Assembly (NCBI GenBank): GCA_016703945.1
Contig: JADJBC010000003.1
Location: 186,001-250,000, forward strand
Reading direction: 5' to 3'
DNA: 64,000 nt
DNA from: Candidatus Aalborgicola danicus
Lineage (GTDB): Bacteria; Pseudomonadota; Gammaproteobacteria; Burkholderiales; Burkholderiaceae_C
Shown: positions 8,943-15,226 of the stretch, piece by piece
Position numbering within the stretch: position 1 is the first letter of the stretch
Layout of the letters: every line of letters begins with the position of its first letter
Position numbers and translations under genes: made by a program
The notes under the pieces: model-generated
What the model saw: the letters and a program-made list of their open reading frames with translations, nothing else
What the model was told of the DNA's origin: nothing
Databases searched by the model: none

Positions 8943-9033
8943 TGACCTAGAAGGGGTTACGTTGGCCGTCTTTAGCTGAATTTCGAAGCTCCAAGGCTTC
9001 GGCGCCCGCAATCTTGGGAATCAAATCGGCGTT
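8943..9033 (-). ncRNA. Candidate SAM-II-like riboswitch in the metX leader
   Basis: Reading the minus strand toward metX, a four-base stem CGCC (9031-9028) pairs with GGCG (9006-9003). It encloses GATTTGA directly after the 5' arm and TTGC just before the 3' arm, and GCTAAA follows at 8976-8971. This P1 - GATTTG - TTGC - P1' - GCTAAA order and spacing matches my recollection of the SAM-II (SAM-alpha) aptamer, found mainly upstream of metX/metA in alphaproteobacteria. The insert between P1' and GCTAAA is longer than usual and contains a small hairpin (GAAGC/GCTTC). I could not find a convincing pseudoknot partner after GCTAAA, so the class assignment is tentative. Confidence 0.5.
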
Positions 9034-9124
9034 AGGGACGAGTATAAATCCAAGTTCGCAGCCCGCTCTGGCGGGCTTGGTCCCTGGCGTGATCCAAACG
9101 CCGGTGGTCAGCCCAAGAGCCCGG

Positions 9125-9682
9125 TTACGCCCACAGCGCGAACAACCCCAGCCCCAAAAAAATCAGCGCTGAAACCACATGGACGACCCTCAGTGGCACC
9201 AATTTGGTGATTTTGTCGCCCAACCAGACCACCGGGGCATTCGCCAGCATCATGCCCAGCGTGGTTCCCGCCACCACCCAGGCCCAGGCCTGGTACTGGG
9301 CGGCCAGCATGACGGTGGCAATCTGGGTCTTGTCACCCATCTCGGCCAGGAAAAAGGCCACGACCGTGGTCCCAAAGACACCAAAACGGGGCGTGCTACT
9401 GGTTTCCGCGTCGTCCACACTGTCGGGAATCAGCATCCACAGCGCCATGGCGATGAAGGAGCCGCCCAGCACCCAGCGCAGCACATCCGGGCCCAATACG
9501 GTGGTGACCCAGGCGCCCGCCGCGCCGGCCAGCGCATGGTTGGCGATGGTGGCAACGAAGATACCCAGCACAATCGGCCAGGGCTTGCGAAAACGCGCTG
9601 CGAGGATCAGGGCAAGGAGTTGCGTCTTGTCGCCCATTTCGGCGAGGGCGACGATGCCCGTGGAGATCAGAAAAGCTTCCAA
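9125..9682 (-). CDS. TMEM165/GDT1 family (UPF0016) manganese exporter
   Basis: The product is 185 residues from a TTG start at 9682, which has CGGAG about 9 bases upstream; the frame continues to 9772 but would then cover the end of the riboswitch. Two copies of the family signature are visible, AEMGDKTQLLALILAA near the start and AEMGDKTQIATVMLAAQ in the second half. Each lies in a three-helix repeat, giving about six membrane segments. The bacterial family exports Mn2+ (MneA type). A yybP-ykoY Mn-sensing riboswitch in its leader supports that role. Confidence 0.9.
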   Translation of the reverse strand: MEAFLISTGIVALAEMGDKTQLLALILAARFRKPWPIVLGIFVATIANHALAGAAGAWVTTVLGPDVLRWVLGGSFIAMALWMLIPDSVDDAETSSTPRFGVFGTTVVAFFLAEMGDKTQIATVMLAAQYQAWAWVVAGTTLGMMLANAPVVWLGDKITKLVPLRVVHVVSALIFLGLGLFALWA

Positions 9683-9755
9683 GATGGTGGACTCCGGCCG
9701 GATGGTGTAAAACCCATGACTGCACGACACCCCCGGCCAAAACAGGAAGCGTGCA

Positions 9756-9880
9756 GCCAAAGGTCTCGCCAAGTTCCACCTGCGTGGAATCCGCTTGCGC
9801 CATGCCAGTCACTGCTGTGACCGAACAAGTCTGTTGACGCAAGCCCCTCTCAATGAAGAAGGGCGGCTACTCCCCAATGA
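9756..9880 (-). ncRNA. yybP-ykoY manganese riboswitch
   Basis: The minus strand carries the conserved blocks of this class in order: GGGGAGTAGCC (9875-9865), CGTCAACAGACT (9839-9828) and TGGCGAGACCTTTGGC (9771-9756). The last two are close to the consensus GUCAACAUACUC and GGCGAGACCUUUGC. The element sits about 75 bases upstream of the GDT1-family exporter, a known partner of this riboswitch. Mn2+ binding is expected to switch the exporter on; no strong terminator is seen between it and the gene, so control may be at translation. Confidence 0.92.
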
Positions 9881-9927
9881 CAGCCACCATTGTAATCCGC
9901 ATCGATTTTGGTGCATCCTGTCCAATC

Positions 9928-9943
9928 TGGCGCATTTCTTGCT
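9928..9943 (+). promoter_or_regulatory. Sigma-54-type promoter for the ammonium transporter gene
   Basis: TGGCGCATTTCTTGCT has the -24 GG and -12 GC dinucleotides exactly 12 bases apart and agrees with TGGCACNNNNNTTGCW except for one purine change. It lies about 73 bases before the amt start codon. A TGGTGCA half-site resembling an NtrC box occurs at 9909-9915. Nitrogen control by NtrC of amt genes is established in proteobacteria, so the site fits its gene. Confidence 0.7.
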
Positions 9944-9948
9944 TGTAT

Positions 9949-9986
9949 TTGGTGCAGTTTTGAATATTGGATCAAAACCGCACCAA
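9949..9986 (+). repeat. Long inverted repeat in the amt leader
   Basis: TTGGTGCAGTTTTGA (9949-9963) is followed after eight bases by TCAAAACCGCACCAA (9972-9986). The arms are complementary except at one position, giving a 15-bp hairpin. It begins close to the start point predicted from the sigma-54 element and ends about 20 bases before the ribosome site. Transcribed, it would form a 5' hairpin; as DNA it could be a dimeric operator. Confidence 0.75.
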
Positions 9987-10015
9987 CAAGCAGCATTTCA
10001 CACAAAGAGGTTCAC

Positions 10016-11218
10016 ATGGAAGCACTCAAACAGGGCGCCGACGCCTTGTTCATTCTCCTCGGCGGCATCATGGTCCTGGCCATGCATGCCGGGTTCGCAT
10101 TTCTGGAACTGGGCACCGTCCGCCGCAAGAACCAGGTCAACGCGCTGATCAAGATCCTGGTGGATTTCTCGGTGTCCACCGTGGTGTATTTCATGGTCGG
10201 CTATGGCGTGGCCTATGGCACCAGTTTCTTTGTCGGCGCCGAAGTGCTGGCCGCCAAAAACGGGTATGAGCTGGTGAAGTTTTTCTTCCTGTTGACCTTT
10301 GCCGCCGCCATTCCCGCCATCATCTCCGGAGGCATTGCCGAACGCGCGCGCTTTTGGCCGCAACTGATTGCAACGGCTGTCATTGTTGGCTTCATTTACC
10401 CCTTCTTTGAAGGTATCGTCTGGAACCAGCACTTTGGTGTGCAGGCCTGGATCAAGGGCCTAACCGGCGAAGAGTTCCACGACTTTGCTGGCAGCGTGGT
10501 GGTGCACGCGGTGGGCGGATGGATTGCGTTGCCGGCCGTGATTCTGCTCGGTGCGCGCAGCAACCGCTATCGCAAGGATGGCGCCATCTCCGCGCATCCG
10601 CCGTCAAGTATCCCTTTTCTGGCACTAGGTGCCTGGATCTTGACCGTAGGCTGGTTTGGCTTCAACGTCATGAGCGCGCAGACGCTGGACAAAATTTCCG
10701 GCCTGGTGGCGGTCAATTCGCTGATGGCCATGGTCGGCGGCACGCTGGCCGCGCTGGTAGCGGGCAAGAACGACCCCGGCTTTGTGCACAACGGCCCGCT
10801 GGCCGGCCTGGTGGCGGTGTGCGCGGGCTCGGACCTGATGCACCCGCTGGGCGCGCTGGTGGTGGGCGCCATGGCTGGCACCGTCTTTGTGGTGATGTTC
10901 ACACTCACGCAAAACAAGTGGAAGATTGACGACGTGCTGGGCGTGTGGCCACTGCACGGCCTGTGCGGCACGCTGGGCGGCCTGGCGGCCGGCATCTTTG
11001 GCGCCAAGGCTTTGGGTGGACTGGGCGGCGTGTCCTTCGGTGCGCAACTCATTGGCACCGCCATGGGTGTGGCCTGGGCCGTGCTGGGCGGGCTGGTGGT
11101 GTATGGCGCACTCAAAATTAGCATGGGACTGCGATTGAGCCAGGAAGAAGAATTCGACGGCGCCGATCTTTCCATCCACAAAATCAGTGCCTCGCCAGAA
11201 CGCGAGGCGAATTGGTAA
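10016..11218 (+). CDS. amt: Ammonium transporter, Amt family
   Basis: The 400-residue product starts at ATG 10016, which has AGAGG 6 bases upstream; the open frame back to 9908 crosses the promoter and is not used. The family's polytopic fold is clear: HAGFAFLELGTVRRKNQVN, then EGIVWNQHFGVQAW, FAGSVVVHAVGGWIALPAVILLGAR (with the first of the paired pore histidines), and GVWPLHGLCGTLGGLAAGIFG (second pore histidine). The family conducts ammonium across the inner membrane, usually gated by GlnK; no glnK is adjacent here. No cleaved signal peptide is evident, unlike some Amt proteins. It is probably transcribed alone from the sigma-54-type promoter, ending at the terminator at 11264-11290. Confidence 0.94.
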   Translation: MEALKQGADALFILLGGIMVLAMHAGFAFLELGTVRRKNQVNALIKILVDFSVSTVVYFMVGYGVAYGTSFFVGAEVLAAKNGYELVKFFFLLTFAAAIPAIISGGIAERARFWPQLIATAVIVGFIYPFFEGIVWNQHFGVQAWIKGLTGEEFHDFAGSVVVHAVGGWIALPAVILLGARSNRYRKDGAISAHPPSSIPFLALGAWILTVGWFGFNVMSAQTLDKISGLVAVNSLMAMVGGTLAALVAGKNDPGFVHNGPLAGLVAVCAGSDLMHPLGALVVGAMAGTVFVVMFTLTQNKWKIDDVLGVWPLHGLCGTLGGLAAGIFGAKALGGLGGVSFGAQLIGTAMGVAWAVLGGLVVYGALKISMGLRLSQEEEFDGADLSIHKISASPEREANW

Positions 11219-11263
11219 ACCTTGCAATCCATGTCATTGAACTGACACCCCGTGTTCTGCATC

Positions 11264-11290
11264 AAAAACCGGCCTAGTGCCGGTTTTTTT
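11264..11290 (+). terminator. Intrinsic terminator after amt
   Basis: CCGGC (11269-11273), five-base loop, GCCGG (11279-11283), flanked by an A-run and a T-run that extend the stem. Seven Ts follow on the plus strand. Confidence 0.9.
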
Positions 11291-11323
11291 GTGTCTGCCT
11301 CAGAATACTTGAATCGATATCGA

Positions 11324-11351
11324 CAATATATTCAAATATTTTGAAATATTG
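11324..11351. promoter_or_regulatory. AT-rich palindrome upstream of cytochrome b561, possible operator
   Basis: TTCAAA (11331-11336) and TTTGAA (11339-11344, read on the same strand) are exact inverted arms. The symmetry continues outward with CAATAT and ATATTG. The site lies about 110 bases before the cytochrome b561-yceI genes, in a short AT-rich region after the amt terminator. It looks like a binding site for a dimeric regulator; the regulator is unknown. Confidence 0.5.
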
Positions 11352-11458
11352 CGACAAGTAATTTGAAGTTTCTGAACGGCTGGCACCCATAAACTTATGC
11401 CCATGTCAGGCCGTTGGCCGCCTGATGGATGAAATTGATACCACTTTAGCCGTCCGAC

Positions 11459-12019
11459 ATGAACACAGTTTCCCCCAATAGTCGCTATAACGGATTGTCC
11501 ATCGCTCTGCACTGGATTCTGGCCATTGCCCTGGTGGGCATGTTCGGCGTGGGCCTGTATATGGCGGATCTGCCGTTTTCACCAACACGCCTGAAGCTAT
11601 ACAACTGGCACAAGTGGGCTGGCGTCACGGTGCTGTTCCTGTCCGTGTTGCGCTTGCTGTGGCGCCTGACCCACCGCCCGCCCGCCCTGCCACAAGCCGT
11701 CACCCTGGCCATGCCGGGCTGGCAAATGCAGGCCTACCACGCCACCCACGGGCTGATGTACGCCCTGTTCTTCATCGTGCCGCTGGTGGGCTGGGCCTAC
11801 AGTTCGGCCGCGGGCTTTCCCATCGTCTGGTTTGGTGTGCTGGCACTGCCCGACTTTGTGTCGGCCGACAAGGCACTGGCAGAACTGATCAAGCCCTGGC
11901 ACGAAATCTCCGCCTTCGCGCTGGCCGCCCTGGTGGTGGTGCACGTGGGCGCTGCACTGAAACACCACTGGATCGACAAGGACGGCCTGCTGACCCGCAT
12001 GCTGCCCGGTCGCCGTTAA
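11459..12019 (+). CDS. Cytochrome b561 family membrane protein
   Basis: 186 residues with four membrane segments. The bacterial b561 signature is present: SIALHWILAIALVGMFGVG with an early His, NWHKWAGVTVLFLSVLRL with the next His, YHATHGLMYALFFIVPLVGW, and the C-terminal HEISAFALAALVVVHVGAALKHHW. These histidines should bind two b hemes. The family moves electrons between quinone and a periplasmic acceptor, possibly superoxide. It is followed after 47 bases by two yceI genes on the same strand. Cytochrome b561 and YceI are often neighbours, which supports a joint role in quinone or isoprenoid redox chemistry. Confidence 0.92.
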   Translation: MNTVSPNSRYNGLSIALHWILAIALVGMFGVGLYMADLPFSPTRLKLYNWHKWAGVTVLFLSVLRLLWRLTHRPPALPQAVTLAMPGWQMQAYHATHGLMYALFFIVPLVGWAYSSAAGFPIVWFGVLALPDFVSADKALAELIKPWHEISAFALAALVVVHVGAALKHHWIDKDGLLTRMLPGRR

Positions 12020-12066
12020 GGCGCCCCTACCCCTTACTACCACCCCCCATGCAACGGAGTATTGCC

Positions 12067-12645
12067 ATGACCCCATTCCCCACCATTGCCCGCACGGCCG
12101 GGTTGCTGCTGCTAGCAACCCTTACCAGCGTGGCTGCACAGGCCCAGCAAAAACTGGTGCCGGCCCAAAGCGAGATCAGTTTTGTCAGTAAGCAGATGGG
12201 CGTGCCAGTGGAGGGCCGCTTCAAGAAGTTTGACGCCCAGATCACCTTTGACCCGGCCAAGCCGCAAACCGGCAAGATTGCGTTCACGGTGGACATTGCC
12301 AGCGCTACGCTGGGTTCCCCCGAGCCCGATGCCGAACTGCCCAAGGCCGAGTGGTTCAACACCGCCAAATTCCCGCAGGCCACCTTCCAGTCCAGCAGCA
12401 TCAAGGCGCTGGGCGGCGGCAAGTTCGAGGTGGCGGGCAAACTCGCCATCAAGGGCGCGAGCCAGGATGCCGTCATTCCCGTCACCCTGACCGCCAGCGG
12501 CGCAACCACCATGGCCACCGGCAGCTTCAGCCTCAAGCGCCTGGCCTACAAGATCGGCGAAAAGGAGTGGGCCGATACGTCCATGGTCGCCGATGACGTG
12601 CAGGTCAAATTCAAGCTGGCGCTGACCGGCGTCGGCAAGTTCTGA
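12067..12645 (+). CDS. YceI family periplasmic protein (first copy)
   Basis: ATG 12067 is preceded by CGGAG. The 192-residue product has a signal peptide ending in VAAQAQ and a YceI lipocalin-like domain: SEISFVSKQMGVPVEGRFKKFDAQITFDP, then EWFNTAKFPQATFQSSSIKALGGG and ALTGVGKF at the end. YceI proteins bind polyisoprenoids such as ubiquinone precursors in a long internal tunnel. It lies between cytochrome b561 and a second, diverged yceI copy, probably in one transcript. Confidence 0.9.
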   Translation: MTPFPTIARTAGLLLLATLTSVAAQAQQKLVPAQSEISFVSKQMGVPVEGRFKKFDAQITFDPAKPQTGKIAFTVDIASATLGSPEPDAELPKAEWFNTAKFPQATFQSSSIKALGGGKFEVAGKLAIKGASQDAVIPVTLTASGATTMATGSFSLKRLAYKIGEKEWADTSMVADDVQVKFKLALTGVGKF

Positions 12646-12682
12646 TTTCCACAATTCCCTCTCAACCACACAGGAACCTACG

Positions 12683-13261
12683 ATGAAAAACACCATTAAA
12701 TTCTCCGCTGCACTCGCCCTTCTCGCTGCAGCTGCCATGCCCGCACTGGCCGCGCCCGAAACCTACGCCATCGACAGCGGTCACACCTTTCCGCGCTTTT
12801 CGTACAGCCACTTCGGCATGTCCACACAGTTGAGCCGCTTTAACAAGACCACCGGTACGGTCGTTCTGGACAAGGCAGCAAAGACCGGTTCGGTCGAAGT
12901 GCTCATCGACATGAAGTCGGTCGATACCGGCTTCACGGTCTTCAACGGACACATTCAGGGTGAGGACTTCCTGGATACCGCCAAGTATCCAACCGCCACG
13001 TTCAAGTCCACCAAGGTCGTGTTTGACGGTGACAAGCCTTCCGCGATTGAAGGCAACCTGACAATCAAGGGCGTGACCAAGCCGGTCACCCTGAAGGTCA
13101 CGAACTACGTGAACATGGCGCATCCGATGTTGAAGAACGATGCCATTGGAGCCGACGCAACCGCCGTCATCAAGCGTACGGAATTCAACGCTGGAAAATA
13201 CGCGCCATCCGTTGGTGACGATGTCACCATCACCGTGTCGCTCGAAGCCATCAAGCAGTAA
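12683..13261 (+). CDS. YceI family periplasmic protein (second copy)
   Basis: 192 residues with AGGAA upstream of ATG 12683. A signal peptide (ALLAAAAMPALAA) leads into a YceI domain: YAIDSGHTFPRFSYSHFGMSTQ near the start, GEDFLDTAKYPTATFKSTKVVFDG, and VTITVSLEAIK at the end. It is clearly different in sequence from the copy just upstream, so the pair is an old duplication or a recruited paralog rather than a recent repeat. A strong hairpin follows immediately after the stop codon. Confidence 0.92.
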   Translation: MKNTIKFSAALALLAAAAMPALAAPETYAIDSGHTFPRFSYSHFGMSTQLSRFNKTTGTVVLDKAAKTGSVEVLIDMKSVDTGFTVFNGHIQGEDFLDTAKYPTATFKSTKVVFDGDKPSAIEGNLTIKGVTKPVTLKVTNYVNMAHPMLKNDAIGADATAVIKRTEFNAGKYAPSVGDDVTITVSLEAIKQ

Positions 13262-13272
13262 CTGTAGGTGCC

Positions 13273-13299
13273 AGACAGGCTTTGCAACAAAGCCTGTCT
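13273..13299. terminator. Perfect 12-bp hairpin between convergent genes
   Basis: AGACAGGCTTTG (13273-13284) and CAAAGCCTGTCT (13288-13299) are exact complements with a CAA loop. It lies between the second yceI and the convergent dehydrogenase gene. The T-run is poor on both sides, so it may act as a bidirectional but weak terminator or as a 3' end stabiliser. Confidence 0.65.
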
Positions 13300-13312
13300 T
13301 ACCCCCTTGGGA

Positions 13313-14191
13313 TCATCTTGGAAAATCTTCTGGACCAAACGCAAATACACGTGGAGAAAACCCCAAGTCTCTGACCGCATCCGAGCAGTCGAACACCATG
13401 TCTTTTTGCATGCGTTCAGCCATGGCAACGGACCAACTGCGGTACTTTGGCAACACACGCAAACACGCCAGGGCTGCGCGGAACACAAACAGTGGAATGG
13501 TAATCAGCCGCGGGCGCAAACCTGCGGCAAGAAAAATTCGCCGAACCATTTCCTTGTAAGGCAAGGCCTCCTGCCCGGCAATGTTGTATTCATGGTTTGC
13601 GGCGACCGGCACACCCAAAGCGGCCACACAGACCATGGCGGCATCTTGAACGTGAATGGGCTGGCGTAAGCCGGTCGCATTGGCAATCAAGGGGAAAAAC
13701 GAGAATCTGCGAACAAAGCGCGCAATCTCGGTCAGGTTCTTGTCCTGACCCAGGCCATAGATCAACGTGGGCCGCAGGATGACCCACTCAACACGGTTGG
13801 CGGCGGCCCAGGTTTTCAGATCCGCTTCCCCCTTGGCCAACTGGGCCGCAACGGCGGAATCTGCCGACTCTGACGACCCCACCTTGGTAAACCGGCTGGT
13901 CGACGACAGTGCCACGACGCGGCGCGCACCATGGGCCGCCATCATGTCGAAATACTGCGGCAACACCCAGATCGGTGCCAGACACAGCCATTCTTCGATG
14001 GCGGTCGCGCCAACCGGACCGGCACCCGGTGCGGCCAACTGTCGCCAGGACACGCCAAATACAGGCTGTGGGTTACGTAATTTTCTGGAAAACGCAACCA
14101 CCGCATGTCCGCCGTTCGCCAACAAGGGGATGGCACAACGACCCACCAGGCTGCTGGCACCGATGACGCCCACGGTTGACGGCTCAGTCAC
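13313..14191 (-). CDS. NAD(P)-binding epimerase/dehydrogenase (atypical SDR)
   Basis: A GTG start at 14191 is preferred because GGGAGGG lies 4-5 bases upstream; the frame is open to 14272. The product is about 292 residues. The N-terminus has the Rossmann motif VGVIGASSLVGRCAIPLL, in the atypical extended-SDR style (NDUFA9/YwnB-like), then VVALSSTSRF and WVILRPTLIYGLGQD, where the YxxxK motif is not evident. The C-terminal part has several hydrophobic stretches and may touch the membrane. It overlaps the upstream glycosyltransferase by eight bases, so both probably act on the same surface glycan or lipid; the substrate is unknown. Confidence 0.82.
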   Translation of the reverse strand: MTEPSTVGVIGASSLVGRCAIPLLANGGHAVVAFSRKLRNPQPVFGVSWRQLAAPGAGPVGATAIEEWLCLAPIWVLPQYFDMMAAHGARRVVALSSTSRFTKVGSSESADSAVAAQLAKGEADLKTWAAANRVEWVILRPTLIYGLGQDKNLTEIARFVRRFSFFPLIANATGLRQPIHVQDAAMVCVAALGVPVAANHEYNIAGQEALPYKEMVRRIFLAAGLRPRLITIPLFVFRAALACLRVLPKYRSWSVAMAERMQKDMVFDCSDAVRDLGFSPRVFAFGPEDFPR

Positions 14192-15092
14192 GGGGCCCTC
14201 CCAACCGGGCCCACATGCGACGAACCCAATGGTGGGCCGATACCAGGCCAAAACGAAACCAGACACCGGCATCCACCAGCAGCATCAATGCCCCCGGGTA
14301 CTGGTTTTGGAAAAACTTGCGGTAAAAATGCACCATGCCCTTATGTTTGTGCCATTCCACAAAATAGGGGCGAACCCGGCTGCTGTGGCCCAGGTGGTGC
14401 ACAACTGGAGCATCGGGCACAAACAGTATCTTCCATTGGCGCTGGCGGAAGCGCATACACCAGTCGAGGTCTTCGCAGTGCAGAAAGTAGGCTTCATCCC
14501 AATTGCCAACATCCGCAACCGCAGCGCGGCTGACCAGCATCAAGGCTCCGGAAATCGCTTCGACCTCAATCGGGCCCGGCGGCAATGGCTGGGTGTGCAA
14601 ATAGAAGTCAAAAAACAATTTTGGCCAGCGGTTGCTCAGTCGGTTCAAGCCAAACGCACGCACAAACGAACGCCAGGGCGTGGGCACCGCACGCCGCCCG
14701 CCGCCTTGTTCGCTGCCGTCCAGATTGATGAGCAGGCCACCTACCATGCCCACCTTGGGGTCACTGTCCAAGGCTTGGACCATGCGCCGCAAAGAACCCT
14801 GGCCCAAAATGCAGTCCGGGTTGAGAAACAGCAAGTGGGATCCCGTGGCATGGTCCATGCCGATGTTGCAACCCGCAGCAAAGCCTAAGTTCTTGCCAAC
14901 AAAACTGGTGATCAACCGGGGCTGGTCCGGGAAACGCGATGCCAACATTGCCATGCTGTCGTCGGTAGAGTGGTTGTCCACCACAATGACCTGTTCCGCC
15001 TGTTCCAAAGCCGAGCCCACACAGTCCAGCAGCAGCGAGCCCGCATTGTGGTTCACCACAATCACGGACACGGGTTCGAAACTAACGTTCAA
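14184..15092 (-). CDS. Family 2 glycosyltransferase (rhamnosyltransferase-like)
   Basis: A TTG start at 15092 with GGAG 5 bases upstream gives about 302 residues; a GTG at 15203 is possible but adds an unconserved tail. The GT-A fold is clear: VSVIVVNHNAGSLL, VIVVDNHSTDDS, GKNLGFAAGCNIGM, LFLNPDCIL as the metal-binding DXD equivalent, and ISGALMLVSRAA followed by YFLHCEDLDWCMRFRQRQW with the catalytic acidic residues. Such enzymes add a deoxysugar to cell-surface polysaccharide. The overlapping dehydrogenase gene downstream suggests a two-gene operon. Confidence 0.9.
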   Translation of the reverse strand: MNVSFEPVSVIVVNHNAGSLLLDCVGSALEQAEQVIVVDNHSTDDSMAMLASRFPDQPRLITSFVGKNLGFAAGCNIGMDHATGSHLLFLNPDCILGQGSLRRMVQALDSDPKVGMVGGLLINLDGSEQGGGRRAVPTPWRSFVRAFGLNRLSNRWPKLFFDFYLHTQPLPPGPIEVEAISGALMLVSRAAVADVGNWDEAYFLHCEDLDWCMRFRQRQWKILFVPDAPVVHHLGHSSRVRPYFVEWHKHKGMVHFYRKFFQNQYPGALMLLVDAGVWFRFGLVSAHHWVRRMWARLGGPRD

Positions 15093-15226
15093 TTGCACTC
15101 CAAAATCGCTGCGCCGGGTTGCCAATAGGTTTGGCAGGGGTGCCAATGTTACGCCATCGTTACAGCCCGATGTCCGTCTTCGGATCGTGCTGGCGTCCCG
15201 CACCCTTGCGTGCGACGAGGAAAGGC

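Noticed and set aside
9061..9076. GCCCGC-TCTG-GCGGGC hairpin downstream of the GDT1 gene, as its terminator
   Set aside because: The stem is good but there is no T-run on either strand, and it lies next to the metX promoter region, so its role is unclear.
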